Shown: piece after piece, positions 7,742 through 17,527 of the stretch
Layout: every line of letters starts with the position of its first letter
Position numbering within the stretch: the stretch's first letter is position 1
Assembly (NCBI RefSeq): GCF_014202425.1
Contig: NZ_JACHGT010000001.1
Location: 351,160 to 415,159, forward strand
Origin: Phytomonospora endophytica
GTDB taxonomy: Bacteria; Actinomycetota; Actinomycetes; Mycobacteriales; Micromonosporaceae
Length of the DNA stretch: 64,000 bases
Direction: 5' to 3'
Notes under the pieces: model-generated
What the model was told of the DNA's origin: nothing
What the model saw: the letters and a program-made list of their open reading frames with translations, nothing else
Database searches by the model: none
Translations under genes and position numbers: made by a program

Positions 7742-9619
7742 ATGGCAAACTTGCCGACCATGCGCGAAGAGCTCAGGCAGACCGAAGTCGACCTCGGCGG
7801 CCTCGTGTCCGTCCTCGCCGCCCACCTCTATTCCACACCCCTCGTGGCCCTGCGCGAACTGGTGCAGAACGCCCACGACTCGATCACCCGCCGCCGCCTC
7901 GAAGACCCCTCGGCGAGCGACGGGCGCATCGTGGTGCGCGGTGACGAGTCGGCCGGCACGGTCTCCGTTCGCGACGAGGGCGCCGGGCTCACCGAGGAGG
8001 AGATCCACGCCTACCTCGCCACCGTCGGCACCGGCTACACCCGGCTCCTGCGCGACGTCACCGGCAGCGAGGACCTCATCGGCGCCTTCGGGCTGGGCTT
8101 CCTGTCGGCCTTCGCGGTCGCCGACGAGGTCACCGTCGTCACCACCTCGCACCGCGAGACCGACGCCGGGCACCGTTACCACTCCGTCGGCGGCGAGACC
8201 TACTCCGTGATCGACGCGCCCCCGCAGTCGCCGGGCACCGAGGTGACGCTGCGACTCAAGCCCGAGTACGCCTACCTCGCCGCCGAGGACACCCTCCGCG
8301 AGGTCCTGACCCGCTACTGCGCGCTGCTGCCCATCGCCGTCCACCTCGGCGACGCCGCGAGCCCGGTCAACGACCTGCCCGTCCCATGGCGCGAGGAGAA
8401 CGCCTCCCGCCAGTCCGAGATGGCCTTCGCCTCCCGCTTCGCGCAGCGCCTGGCCCCCTTGTGCACGATCCCGGTCCGCCCCGACACCGAGGCCGAGGGC
8501 TCCGACGCCGTCGGTCTCCTGTGGATCCAGGACTCGGCGACCTACGGCTCCACCGACAACCGCGACCTCTCGGTCTGCCTACGCGGCATGATGCTCTCCC
8601 ACGACGCCCGCGACCTTCTGCCCACCTGGGCCGGATTCGTCGGCGGCGTCATCGAGTCGGCCCGCCTCACACCCACCGCCAGCCGCGAGGACCTCCAGCG
8701 CGACGAACGTTACCGCGCCGTCCACAAAGGACTCACCGAGTCCATCATCAACGGCATGTTCGAGATCGCCCGCACCCAGCCCGGCACCTGGCAGCGCGTC
8801 CTCGCCCGCCACGGCCAGGTCCTCCTCGGCGCCGCCCTCTGCGACGACCGCCTCTTCGAACTCCTCGCCGACGACGTCCCCGTCCCCACCTCCAACGGCG
8901 ACATGACCGCCGGTGCCCTCCGCGCCGCCGGCAGCGGCACCATCCACGTCAACGCCGGCGAAGGTGGCGGCTTCACCGAGATGCTCTACCGCGCCATGCA
9001 GGTGCCCATCGCCCGCGGCGACCGCTACGCCGTCCTGCCGTTCCTGCGCCGCTACGGCACCGAACGCGCCTGCCCCGTCGTCGAACTCGGCACCAGCGAC
9101 GGCGACCGTCGCCTCTTCAAGGACACCGACACGCCACTGTCCACACAGGACCACGCCTGGCTCACCGCCGTCCTCACCGACGACGGCGAAGAACTCGTCC
9201 CCGCCCGCTACGCCCCCTCCGCACTGCCCCTCGTCCTCGTCCCCGACGCCGACGTCGCCCTCAAACGCCGCATCGAAGCCGACGAGACCGCCTCCCGCAT
9301 CCCCAGCGCGGCACTCGCCCTCGCGCGCGACTTCACCGCGGGCACCGACGGTTCCGTCGCCGCCCGCCTCTACCTCAACCTCGACAACCTCGCCGTCCGC
9401 AGACTTCTCGGCGCCCGCCGCGCGGACCATCCCGGCTGCACCACCGCCGCCGCCCTCCTGCGGTCCCTCAAGGTCATCATGGCCTCGACCGCCGGCGAGA
9501 CCGGCCACCGCGGGGACCTCACCGCCGCCCTCGTCGGCGTCGGCAGCGCCATCGAAAGCCTCGTCGCCGAAACCGATCCCGCGCCATCCACCGACGCACA
9601 GGAGACCGACCCCCGATGA
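7742..9619 (+). CDS. HSP90/HtpG-like GHKL ATPase chaperone
   Basis: The 625-residue length equals that of HtpG. The N-terminal GHKL fold is clear: ELVQNAHDS (39-47, ATP-binding Asn43), DEGAGLT (78-84) and GAFGLGFLSAF (114-124). A middle domain (about 230-480, with SREDLQRDERY, the usual SREDLQ-type segment) and a divergent C-terminal domain follow. It lacks the MEEVD tail of eukaryotic HSP90. It diverges enough from classical HtpG that a specialised client is likely. The start is ATG 7742 or the in-frame ATG 7760; neither has a good ribosome site and a leaderless start is possible. Its stop overlaps the next gene's start (ATGA 9616-9619), so the two products are made together. Confidence 0.9.
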   Translation: MANLPTMREELRQTEVDLGGLVSVLAAHLYSTPLVALRELVQNAHDSITRRRLEDPSASDGRIVVRGDESAGTVSVRDEGAGLTEEEIHAYLATVGTGYTRLLRDVTGSEDLIGAFGLGFLSAFAVADEVTVVTTSHRETDAGHRYHSVGGETYSVIDAPPQSPGTEVTLRLKPEYAYLAAEDTLREVLTRYCALLPIAVHLGDAASPVNDLPVPWREENASRQSEMAFASRFAQRLAPLCTIPVRPDTEAEGSDAVGLLWIQDSATYGSTDNRDLSVCLRGMMLSHDARDLLPTWAGFVGGVIESARLTPTASREDLQRDERYRAVHKGLTESIINGMFEIARTQPGTWQRVLARHGQVLLGAALCDDRLFELLADDVPVPTSNGDMTAGALRAAGSGTIHVNAGEGGGFTEMLYRAMQVPIARGDRYAVLPFLRRYGTERACPVVELGTSDGDRRLFKDTDTPLSTQDHAWLTAVLTDDGEELVPARYAPSALPLVLVPDADVALKRRIEADETASRIPSAALALARDFTAGTDGSVAARLYLNLDNLAVRRLLGARRADHPGCTTAAALLRSLKVIMASTAGETGHRGDLTAALVGVGSAIESLVAETDPAPSTDAQETDPR

Positions 9620-11970
9620 CCACCGACATCTGGGCCTGGGTGCACGAGACCCACCGCGAGCTCATCGAAGCCGGCCACCCCCGACTCGCCGACGCCGTCG
9701 CCGAGATCTCCGGGCACGCCGTCAACGGCCGCCCCGACGAGGTCGACGCGATCTACCCCGAGGCCGTCGCCACCGCCCGCGCCCTCGACCTCCCGTGGGT
9801 CGAGGTGTTCCTCCGCCACTGGCGCCTCCAGTCGCTGGTCAACGAACGCCAGCAGGGCGAGAAGGCGCTCCCCGAGGCCACCGCGCTGCTGGAGTTCGCC
9901 CACCGCGAGGAGACCAAGGACTGCCCCCAGTCGGTCTGCGTCGTCCAGGACTTCTGCATCGCCCACGCCCGCATCGACGGCCCCGGTTACGTCAACGAGC
10001 GCATCGCGATCCTCGACGAGACCCTCGCCCGCATCGAACCGGCCCGCAACTGCTTCGACTGCCTCACCCGCGAGTACAGCTACGCCCTCAACGACGACGG
10101 ACGCACCGAAGAGGCCCTCGCCTACATCGAGGAGGCCGAGGGCAAGCACCGTGCGGCCGGCGGCGAGCCCTCCCTGTACATGCACCTCCACCGTGCCCGG
10201 CTCCTCGGCCAGCTCGACCGCGCCCAGGAAGGCCTCGACCTCCTCGAACGCTCCGAGGCCGCCCGCCGCAAAGGCCCCTACGCACTCGACGAGGACGACG
10301 AACGCGAGCTCGCGCTCACCCGCGCCCTGCTCCACGCCACCCTCGGCGACACCGATAACGCCATCGCCCAGCTCCCCGACATCGCCGAACCCATCGCGCA
10401 CGCCGACCTGCGCCTGCGGTGGGCCGCGACCGTCGAGAAGCTCATCGGGCTCGGCGTGGTGGACAACGTCCCCCGCCTCGGCACCGCCGTCGCCAACTGG
10501 GCCTCCTACCTCGACGCCGTCGGCTCCCACCGCGCCTGCCTGAACATGCTGCTCATCGCCGGGCGACTGGCGAACCGGCGAGGCGCGGGGACCGTCGCGC
10601 GGGCGATCGGCGATTTCGCCGCCCGCAAGGTCGACGACCTCCGCCGCAAGGACACCCCGACCATGCGCGACTTCGTCGCCATGCGCCGTGACGCCGAGGC
10701 GCTGCCCACGCCGGAACTGCCCGTGCCCGTCGAGCACCTGCCCGGCTACCTGGAGGCCCTGGGCGTCGCCGGCGAGGACGGCTCCTACCAGCCCGCCGAC
10801 CCCGAGCAGAACCTCGACCTGCTCGCCGTCGCCCACGAGACCGCACCCGAGGACCAGCGCGTGCTCGGGCTCCTCGCCCAGTACCTGTCGGTGCTCGGGA
10901 TGCCCTGGAAGGCCGCGGCCCTGCTGTGGGAGGGCGTCGAGGCCGACCCGGCCAACGAAAGCCGCAACCGTCTCCTCTGTGACGTGCTCCTGCGCGCCAA
11001 GGACGGCGCCGGCATCAAACGGCTCGCCGCCCTCGTCGCCCCCGCCGACCCTGCGCAGGCTCACTGGTTCCGCGCCTCCTGGGCCGCCGACCAGGGCGAA
11101 TGGGAGGACGTGGCCCGCGAGTGCGCGGCCATCGTCGCCCTCGACGACGCCGTCGTCAACACCCGCCGCATGTGGGCGCACGCCGCCCGCGAGCTCGGCG
11201 ACTTCGAGACCGCGCAGCGCGTGTGGAGCGACCTGCTCGACCGCACCTCCGATGCCCCGGACGCCGAGGACCACGTCCGCGCACACCCCTCCGACAGGTG
11301 GTCGCTGATCATCGCCGCGACCATCAACGGCGACTGGGTCGCCGTCCGCGCCCAGTGCGCGGTGATCGGGATCGAACTCGACACCCCCGAAGGTGTCATC
11401 GACGAGCGCTGGCACCCGATCGAACTGCGCTACGACCGGCCCGACGGGCGGCTCACCGTCCTCGCGATCCGGACCGGTCCGGCCACCGCCCGCGTCGAGT
11501 CGGTCACCCGCCCCGGCGCGCCCCTCAACCACGGCGACCTCGTCGTGATCGACCCGGCCGCCCTCGAAGCCCCGCCGGAGGACGAGGAGGACCGCGAAGG
11601 CTGGTACCCGCCCATCGCCGCCGTCCGCCTCCTGCGGCCCGGCGGATACCGGACCTACTTCGTCGACGGTGTCCACCCCGGCGAGGAGGCCCTCGAAACC
11701 TTCATCGACGCCCTCCGCACCGAGGACTACGGCGTCTGGGTCTACACCGACGAGGACTACCAGCTCTTCCCGCCCGGAGCCGACGCGACCGTCACCGGCG
11801 TCTACATCGGCGTGGCCGTCCCGCCCACGGCCGGCGCCGAAGCCGCGCACGAACTCCTGAAAGGTTTGACGGCCGGGTGGGACCACCCCATGTCGTGGCA
11901 CCCGCTCGCGGTCGACGCCGACCGCGATGTCGAGCACCACGCGAAGGTCGCCGAGGACTACGACCTGTAA
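9616..11970 (+). CDS. Large TPR-like partner protein of the HSP90-like ATPase
   Basis: The 784-residue cytoplasmic protein is translationally coupled (ATGA) to the HSP90-like gene. The first 590 residues are mostly paired helices of TPR type, for example EYSYALNDDGRTEEALAYIEEAE, HRARLLGQLDRAQEGLDLL, LLAQYLSVLGMPWKAAALLWEGV and AHAARELGDFETAQRVW. An early Cys cluster (DCPQSVC, DFC, NCFDC, about 95-140) could bind metal. The last 180 residues form a separate beta-rich domain with GYRTYFVDGVHPGEEALETF and the acidic stretch PPEDEEDREG. No enzymatic motif was seen. By analogy with eukaryotic TPR co-chaperones it may bring clients to the ATPase; that is inference. Confidence 0.85.
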   Translation: MTTDIWAWVHETHRELIEAGHPRLADAVAEISGHAVNGRPDEVDAIYPEAVATARALDLPWVEVFLRHWRLQSLVNERQQGEKALPEATALLEFAHREETKDCPQSVCVVQDFCIAHARIDGPGYVNERIAILDETLARIEPARNCFDCLTREYSYALNDDGRTEEALAYIEEAEGKHRAAGGEPSLYMHLHRARLLGQLDRAQEGLDLLERSEAARRKGPYALDEDDERELALTRALLHATLGDTDNAIAQLPDIAEPIAHADLRLRWAATVEKLIGLGVVDNVPRLGTAVANWASYLDAVGSHRACLNMLLIAGRLANRRGAGTVARAIGDFAARKVDDLRRKDTPTMRDFVAMRRDAEALPTPELPVPVEHLPGYLEALGVAGEDGSYQPADPEQNLDLLAVAHETAPEDQRVLGLLAQYLSVLGMPWKAAALLWEGVEADPANESRNRLLCDVLLRAKDGAGIKRLAALVAPADPAQAHWFRASWAADQGEWEDVARECAAIVALDDAVVNTRRMWAHAARELGDFETAQRVWSDLLDRTSDAPDAEDHVRAHPSDRWSLIIAATINGDWVAVRAQCAVIGIELDTPEGVIDERWHPIELRYDRPDGRLTVLAIRTGPATARVESVTRPGAPLNHGDLVVIDPAALEAPPEDEEDREGWYPPIAAVRLLRPGGYRTYFVDGVHPGEEALETFIDALRTEDYGVWVYTDEDYQLFPPGADATVTGVYIGVAVPPTAGAEAAHELLKGLTAGWDHPMSWHPLAVDADRDVEHHAKVAEDYDL

Positions 11971-11975
11971 GAGAG

Positions 11976-12005
11976 GAAGGGGAGCCCCGGCACGGGCTCC
12001 CCTTC
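11976..12005. terminator. Strong bidirectional terminator hairpin
   Basis: AAGGGGAGCCC (11977-11987) and GGGCTCCCCTT (11994-12004) pair perfectly over 11 bp with a 6-nt loop. It sits between the convergent TPR gene and lipB and can serve both. Confidence 0.75.
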
Positions 12006-12022
12006 TCGACTCGGACCGGCCT

Positions 12023-12679
12023 TCAGGCCAGGAGCTTCGGCAGGTGGCGCTCCACCAGCGGTGTCACCTCGGCGACGGTCACGTCGCGGCCGAGTTCCTT
12101 CGACAGCGACGTGACCTCGGCGTCGACGATCCCGCAGGGGACGATCGCGTTGAAGCCGTCGAAGGCGTTGTCGCAGTTCAGCGCGAAGCCGTGCATCGTG
12201 ACCGCCCACCGCACCCGCACGCCGATCGCGGCGATCTTGCGGGCGGGGCCCCGGTCGTCGGCCGGGACCCAGACACCCGTGCGCTCCGGGATCGGGATCG
12301 TGTGCACCCCCAGCTCGGCGCACACGTCGATGAGGACACGCTCCATCCGCCGCACGTAGGCGACGACGTCGAGCGGCTTCGGCAGGCGCACGATCGGGTA
12401 GCCCACGAGCTGGCCCGGGCCGTGCCACGTGATCAGCCCGCCCCGGTCGACCTCGACGACGGGCGTCCCGTCGTTGGGGCGCTGCCACTCCTCGGTCCGC
12501 CTCCCGGCGGTGAAGACGCTCGGGTGCTCCAGGAGCAGGACCGTGTCGGGGAGCTCGTCATCCATGCGCCGGGCGTGCAGCTCGCGCTGCAGGTCCCAGG
12601 CCGTCTGGTAGTCGACGAGCCCACGTCGCTGAAGGTCGAGAGGGCGCGTCACCGGCTCCGTCGCCGTCGGATGTGTCAC
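12023..12679 (-). CDS. lipB: Octanoyl-ACP:protein octanoyltransferase
   Basis: LipB moves the octanoyl group from ACP to lipoyl domains, the first step of endogenous lipoate synthesis. GTG 12679 gives 218 residues, the usual size. Family motifs are [35 protein letters not shown], the Lys-containing [10 protein letters not shown], and [21 protein letters not shown] with the catalytic Cys at the end. No ribosome site lies before the GTG, so leaderless initiation is likely; the frame stays open further upstream without family similarity. lipA is not adjacent. Confidence 0.95.
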   Translation of the reverse strand: MTHPTATEPVTRPLDLQRRGLVDYQTAWDLQRELHARRMDDELPDTVLLLEHPSVFTAGRRTEEWQRPNDGTPVVEVDRGGLITWHGPGQLVGYPIVRLPKPLDVVAYVRRMERVLIDVCAELGVHTIPIPERTGVWVPADDRGPARKIAAIGVRVRWAVTMHGFALNCDNAFDGFNAIVPCGIVDAEVTSLSKELGRDVTVAEVTPLVERHLPKLLA

Positions 12680-12737
12680 GTTCGCAACGTTAGTCCGAAG
12701 GCCCCCGGCGAGGCGAAAAAATGCGAGTGGGGTCTCG

Positions 12738-12766
12738 GTCACAAGGAAGCGGTTTCTCGCTAGGCT
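12738..12766 (+). promoter_or_regulatory. Putative leaderless promoter of the binding-protein gene
   Basis: TAGGCT (12761-12766) ends 7 nt before ATG 12774; GTCACA at 12738-12743 is a weak -35 at 17-nt spacing. No ribosome site lies between. Confidence 0.4.
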
Positions 12767-12773
12767 CATCCGC

Positions 12774-13724
12774 ATGCTCAAGCCTGCCAAGCTAATCGTC
12801 GCAAGGCGATCGCACTTTTTAACAGCGCGCTCATCCCTTCGTAGGTTCGCCGTAGTACTTATGGCGCTCGCGCTGCTTCCCCTCGCAGCTTGCGGAGAAG
12901 ACGAAGTACCCTCCGCGCCGACCGGGTCGCGTTATGTGATGACGCAGGCACCGGACGACTCCCTTCCGCCGGAGATCCAGGCGATCAAGGACATCGGCCG
13001 CCTCCTCGTCGGTACCCGCTATGACCAGCCCCTCACCGGCCTGCGCAATGAGGCGACCGGCCGCATCGACGGCTTCGACGCCGAGATCGGGCGCATCATC
13101 GCCCAGCGGATCTTCGGCACCGTCGAAGAAGGCGTCAACATCGAGTTCATCGAGACCCTGGCCAAGAGCCGGACGACGTATCTGAGCACCAACCAGGTGG
13201 ACATGGTCATCGCCACGTTCACCATCAACGACGAACGCAAGGCCGAAGTCGACTTCGCCGGCCCCTATTACATCGCCGGTCAAGACATTCTGGTGAAAAA
13301 GGATAATAAGAGCATCGAGTCGGTCGACGACCTCATGGGCAAACGCGTCTGCGCGGCCAAGGGCTCCACTTCGGCGAAGGAGCTGAAGAAGCAGGCCGGA
13401 GTCGAGGTCGTCGAGCTGAAGGACTACTCCAGCTGCGTGGCCGCGCTCGAAGGCGCCCAGCCGGTCGAGGCCGTGAGCACCGACAACGTCATCCTGCAGG
13501 GCTTCGCCCAGTCCAACCCCGACGCGTACCGCGTGCTGGACAACCCCTTCACGTCGGAGCGCTACGGGATCGGCCTGAAGCACGGCTCGCCCGAACTGCG
13601 GAAGTTCATCAACGACACCCTTGAGGAGTCGTTCCGCAACGGGGACTGGCAGAAGGCCTTCCAGATGACCTTCGGCCACACGACGATGAAGATGCCGGAG
13701 TACCCGAAGATCGAGAACTACTAG
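12774..13724 (+). CDS. Lipoprotein solute-binding protein, family 3 (glutamate/amino-acid type, GluB-like)
   Basis: Surface-anchored binding protein of a polar amino-acid ABC importer. The 316-residue product has a signal peptide with lipobox LPLAAC (Cys40). The mature part shows family-3 blocks: [59 protein letters not shown] (read in two parts), [17 protein letters not shown] and [20 protein letters not shown]. Closest in pattern to actinobacterial GluB. No permease or ATPase gene is adjacent. The gene-free repeat region begins right after its stop. Confidence 0.88.
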   Translation: MLKPAKLIVARRSHFLTARSSLRRFAVVLMALALLPLAACGEDEVPSAPTGSRYVMTQAPDDSLPPEIQAIKDIGRLLVGTRYDQPLTGLRNEATGRIDGFDAEIGRIIAQRIFGTVEEGVNIEFIETLAKSRTTYLSTNQVDMVIATFTINDERKAEVDFAGPYYIAGQDILVKKDNKSIESVDDLMGKRVCAAKGSTSAKELKKQAGVEVVELKDYSSCVAALEGAQPVEAVSTDNVILQGFAQSNPDAYRVLDNPFTSERYGIGLKHGSPELRKFINDTLEESFRNGDWQKAFQMTFGHTTMKMPEYPKIENY

Positions 13725-14197
13725 GCAAGAGGTGGGGCCCGGTCAAAGGCCGCCGCCGCGGCGGGCGCTCTCGCGAGTGCCGTGGTGGTGGCGACGACCG
13801 GGACCGAACGAACGGCCGGGGATGGCGCCCCGGCCGTGGTGGGCAGCATGTACGGCCGAACGCGGCCCGTGCCCGCGCGAACTGTCGCGCGGGGGCGGGC
13901 CCGTTTGGTTTTGGGGTGGGGGTTGGGGTGGGGAAGGACAGGCGGTGAAGCCTGCGCCGCTGAGGACGTGCGGGCGCGAAGAGCGGGGGGGGTTAGGGGC
14001 GGCGAGGCGACGAACCGCGAGCGAAAGGCGGGCCGTGAAGCCTGCGTGGCGAAGCCCGCGGACCGCCGCGTGTTTGCCGCGCGCTCTGCTTCGCTGGCTG
14101 CTTCCGGCGCCCTCTTCGCTGACCGACCCTGGGGCCTTAGCCTCTGCTTGCATCCTTCGCGGCCCGTCCCATGCGGGTGCGGAAGCAGGCGGCGAGC

Positions 14198-14386
14198 GGC
14201 GGGAGGCCGTGCTGCCGAGCGCTCGCTTGCGCGGAAAGCAGGAAGTGAGGGCCGGGAGGGTGGCGTGTAAGGGGCTGCCTATGCGAGGCGGGAGTGGCGG
14301 GAGCCTGCGCTGCCGAGCGCTCGCTTGCGTGGAAGTAGGAAGTGAGGGCCGGGAGGGTGGCGTGTGAGGGGCTGCCTATGCGAGGC
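14198..14386 (+). repeat. Tandem duplication, unit about 98 bp
   Basis: The segment holding CTGCCGAGCGCTCGCTTGCG, then AAGTGAGGGCCGGGAGGGTG and GGGGCTGCCTATGCGAGG, occurs at 14198-14287 and again at about 14296-14386 with few differences, so the second copy is a recent tandem duplication. Confidence 0.85.
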
Positions 14387-14487
14387 GGCGAGCGAAGGAT
14401 GGGTCGTGAAGCCTGCGTGCCGGGCCTGCGCGGGCGCGGAAAACGCGAGGTGCCGAACGGCGAGTGAAGCCTGCGTTTCCCCGTCGC

Positions 14488-14749
14488 CTGTTTTTCGCGC
14501 CCGGCCGTTCCCGCCGTCCTTCACTGGCCGGCCCTCGCGACCCAGCCACTGCTCGCGTCCCTTCGTGGCCCGCCCCACGCGGGTGCGGAAGCGGGCGGCG
14601 AGCGGCGAGCGGCGGGAGCCCGCGTTGCCGAGCCCTCGCTCGCGCGGAAAGCAGGAAGCCAAGGCCGGGAAGGTGGCGTGCAAGGGGCGGCGAGCGAAGA
14701 GCGGCTCCGCGAAGCCCGCGCTGCCAAGCCTGCGCGGGCTTCGCGGAAA
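14488..14749 (+). repeat. Long direct repeat, copy 1 (about 260 bp)
   Basis: Nearly identical to 15019-15273 at an offset of 531 then 524 bp; a 7-bp GAGCGGC duplication near 14600 explains the change. It ends in a 15-bp-arm hairpin. Confidence 0.9.
14707..14746. repeat. Perfect hairpin in repeat copy 1
   Basis: CCGCGAAGCCCGCGC (14707-14721) pairs with GCGCGGGCTTCGCGG (14732-14746), 15 of 15 bp, 10-nt loop. Confidence 0.9.
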
Positions 14750-15018
14750 GCGCGAGGTGAACAACGGCGAGTGAAGCCTGCGCTTCCCCGTCGCCTGTTT
14801 TCCGCGCCCGGCCCTTTCCGTGCTCGCCGTTTCCGGTGACCTTTCGCTGACCGGTTCTGGTGCCCCCAGCCTTTGCTCGCATCCTTCGCGGCCCGTCCCA
14901 CGCGGGCGCCGATGCAGGCGGCGAGCGGCGGGAGCCCGCGCTGCCACGCCCCAAAGGGCGGCCCCGCAGGGTATGGGCCGGCGAGGACTGCGTTGCGAAG
15001 CCCGCGTCTCCCCGCCAC

Positions 15019-15273
15019 CTGTTTTCCGCGCCCGGCCGTTCCCGCCGTCCTTCACTGGCCGGCCCTCGCGACCCAGCCACTGCTCGTGTCCCTTCGTGGC
15101 CCGCCCCACGCGGGTGCGGAAGCGGGCGGCGAGCGGCGGGAGCCCGCGCTGCCGAGCCCTCGCTCGCGCGGAAAGCAGGAAGCCAAGGCCGGGAAGGTGG
15201 CGTGCAAGGGGCGGCGAGCGAAGAGCGGCTGCGCGAAGCCCGCGCTGCCATGTCTGCGCGGGCTTCGCGGAAC
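15019..15273 (+). repeat. Long direct repeat, copy 2 (about 255 bp)
   Basis: Second copy of 14488-14749, differing by scattered substitutions and one 7-bp deletion. Its terminal hairpin is at 15231-15270. Confidence 0.9.
15231..15270. repeat. Hairpin in repeat copy 2
   Basis: GCGCGAAGCCCGCGC (15231-15245) against GCGCGGGCTTCGCGG (15256-15270): 14 of 15 pairs, same loop length as copy 1. The loop sequence differs while the stem is kept. Confidence 0.88.
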
Positions 15274-16037
15274 GCAGGAGGCGAGGGGCGGCGACGAGGG
15301 TGGTGAGGGAGGGCAGGGCTGTGAGGTCGGTGATGCGAAGCCTGCGCGAGTGCGAAAAGCTGGCGGGGGAGGGTGGCGAGCGAAGGGTGGCCGCGAAGCT
15401 CGCGCTGCGATGTCTGCGCGGGCGCGGGCGCGGAAGCCAGGCGGCGAGGGAAGAGGACCGCGAAGGCTGAGACGCGAAGGCCCGCGCACCCACAGCCGCG
15501 AAGGGGTGGTGAGGGAAGGCATGGCCGCGAAGTCGGTGATGCGAAGCCTGCGCGAGTGCGAAGAGCTGGTGGCGGGGGAGGGGGGCGAGCGAGGCCTGGC
15601 CTGCGAAGGGTGGCGAGCGAAGGGTGGCCGCGAAGCTCGCGCTGCCATGCCTGTGCGGGCGCGGAATGCAGACGCGGGGTGGGGTCGCGAAGCGCTGCGT
15701 GCGAAGGGCTAGACGCGAGGGCCGGCGAGCGAAGGGCGGCGGGAGCTGCGAGCGGGGCCGGGCCGCGCGGGCGGGCGAGCGGGCCGCAAGGGCTGGCCGG
15801 CGAACAGCGGCGCGGGTGGGCGGCAAGCGAAGAGGAACGAGCCAGCAAGGAGCCGCCGGCAGGACCTTGAGCGAGAGTCGCCGGCGCGGCGTGTTGCCCG
15901 AAACCCCAAGCCCCTTGCCCCCCACCCCCTCCACCAGCAGCGAATCCCCCCGACACGCCCCCACCCTCCTTGACTTCGCCCACCCCCTTACTGAAACTGG
16001 TTCCCAAGTTCAACATCACGCCACCAGGAGCCACACC

Positions 16038-17021
16038 GTGAAACTCGCCTTCGTCGGCAAGGGCGGCAGCGGCAAGACGACCCTCGCGTCGCTCTTCGTC
16101 CGTCGCCTCTCCCAGCTCGGGAATCCCGTCTTCGCGATCGACGCCGACGTCAACCAGCACCTCGCCTGCGCCCTCGGCCTCGCCGAGATCGACGCCGTCG
16201 CGCTGCCGACGCTCGGCGACGCCCTCCCGCGCATCAAGGACTACCTGCGCGGCGACAACCCGCGCATCGAGTCGGTCGACCAAATGCTGAAGACGACGCC
16301 GCCGGGTCCGGGTTCGCGGCTCCTGGGCATCACCGAGACCAACGCGCTCTTCGACGGTCTCGTCACCAGCGTGGGCGGCATCCGCCTCGCCGTCACGGGC
16401 GGCTTCACCGAGAACGACCTCGGCGTCGCCTGCTACCACTCCAAGACCGGCGCCGTCGAGCTGCTGCTCAACCACATGATCGACCTGCCCGGCGAGTACG
16501 TCGTCGTCGACATGATCGCCGGCGCCGAGGCCTTCGCGTCGGGCATGTTCACGCGCTTCGACTGCACCTTCCTGGTCTGCGAGCCGACGGTCCGCAGCGT
16601 CGGCGTCTTCAAGCAGTACGCGGGCTACGCCGCCGACTTCGACGTCCGCATCGCCGTCATCGGCAACAAGGTCGACGACGAGTCCGACGTCGACTTCCTC
16701 CGCGAGCACGTCGGCGACGCGCTGATCGGATGGTGCGGCCGTTCGGGCTTCGTCAAGGCGGCCGAGCGCGGCCGGCACCTGGAGATCACCGAGTTGGAGG
16801 AGGCGAATCTCGCCGTCCTCGACCGGGCCCGCGCGCTCGTCGACGGTGTCGGCAAGGACTGGGCGAAGTTCACCCGCCAGGCCCACGAGTTCCACCGCCG
16901 CAACGCCGAGGCCTGGGGCAGCGACCGCGCCGGCGTCGACCTGTCGGCGCAGATCGACCCCGGCTTCGTCCTCGGCCCGGAGCTCCTCGAAGCCCGCAGC
17001 GGCGCCCCGGCGTTGAGCTAG
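16038..17021 (+). CDS. CooC/ParA-type P-loop ATPase
   Basis: SIMIBI-class ATPase (327 residues), cytoplasmic. GTG 16038 follows AGGAG with 7-nt spacing. It has the deviant Walker A FVGKGGSGKTTLAS (5-18), the switch DADVNQHLACALG, YVVVDMIAGAEAFASGMFTRFD in the Walker B/switch II region, VCEPTVRSVGVFKQY and the base-specificity motif GNKVDDE. This arrangement is that of CooC/MinD-type maturation ATPases. The substrate is unknown; no nickel-enzyme genes are near. It lies 89 bp upstream of the SCO5389-family gene. Confidence 0.88.
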   Translation: MKLAFVGKGGSGKTTLASLFVRRLSQLGNPVFAIDADVNQHLACALGLAEIDAVALPTLGDALPRIKDYLRGDNPRIESVDQMLKTTPPGPGSRLLGITETNALFDGLVTSVGGIRLAVTGGFTENDLGVACYHSKTGAVELLLNHMIDLPGEYVVVDMIAGAEAFASGMFTRFDCTFLVCEPTVRSVGVFKQYAGYAADFDVRIAVIGNKVDDESDVDFLREHVGDALIGWCGRSGFVKAAERGRHLEITELEEANLAVLDRARALVDGVGKDWAKFTRQAHEFHRRNAEAWGSDRAGVDLSAQIDPGFVLGPELLEARSGAPALS

Positions 17022-17110
17022 TCACGGTCCGCTGACAACTGTCTGACAGTACGTGGCGGTCGGGTGGAGTCCACTGGACGTCGTGTCCGCCAATCCCGAA
17101 AGGAGCCGAC

Positions 17111-17503
17111 ATGTCCCTTGACGTTTCGCCGGATCTGCTGGAGAAGGCCGAACGAGGTGAGGTGACCGACGCCGAGTTCGTCGAGTGCGTCCGCACGTCC
17201 CTCCCCTACGCGTGGGAGACCATCAGCCGGGTGGTCGGCGACCTCGGCACCACCGAGGCGCCGTTCGCCGACAACGTGACCCCGCCGCCGGACGAGACGG
17301 CGCGCGGGCAGCTGCTGCGTGCACTGGCCTCCGACGCGATCCGGGGCGGCATCGAGCGCCACTTCGGCGTGAAGCTGGCCTTCCAGAACTGCCACCGGGT
17401 GGCGGCGTTCCGGCCCGCGGCGGTCGACTCCGACACCTACCGCAAGTTCATCTCCCCGACCGGTCAGCTGCGCAACCAGTCGCCGGAACTCCGCGACTGC
17501 TAG
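17111..17503 (+). CDS. SCO5389 family protein
   Basis: The 130-residue cytoplasmic protein of unknown function is conserved in Streptomyces and relatives. The N-terminus MSLDVSPDLLEKAERGEV, the block FVECVRTSLPYAWETI, FADNVTPPPDETARGQLLRA, LASDAIRGGIERHFGVKLAF and the invariant-looking NCHRVAAF and C-terminal LRNQSPELRDC are as in that family. ATG 17111 has AAAGGAG upstream. No catalytic motif was recognised. Confidence 0.88.
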   Translation: MSLDVSPDLLEKAERGEVTDAEFVECVRTSLPYAWETISRVVGDLGTTEAPFADNVTPPPDETARGQLLRALASDAIRGGIERHFGVKLAFQNCHRVAAFRPAAVDSDTYRKFISPTGQLRNQSPELRDC

Positions 17504-17527
17504 AGCCGTCGGATACGGCGAATGATC

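Larger units (their letters stand above)
13725..16037. repeat. 2.3-kb gene-free, repeat-built intergenic region
   Basis: No supported gene. Long open frames on both strands are Arg/Pro/Ala/Ser-rich, lack ribosome sites and resemble no family, as expected in stop-poor GC-rich DNA. The DNA is built from diverged units. A stretch with CCTTCGCGGCCCGTCCCA-like sequence and GGCGGCGAGCGGCGGGAG recurs near 14150, 14560, 14885 and 15090. A core GYGAAGCCTGCG or GCGAAGCCCGCG occurs at least ten times. After 15300 the copies decay. The last ~130 bp before GTG 16038 are C/A-rich and hold the AGGAG of the next gene. Confidence 0.8.

Noticed and set aside
11976-12005. Small RNA gene between the TPR gene and lipB
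   Set aside because: The only structure is the symmetric terminator hairpin and the gap is 52 bp.
14376-16895. Very long minus-strand open frame (over 800 codons) across the repeat island and the CooC-like gene
   Set aside because: Composition is Arg/Pro/Ala/Ser only, it follows the DNA repeats, has no ribosome site, and its first third is the complement of the real CooC-like gene.
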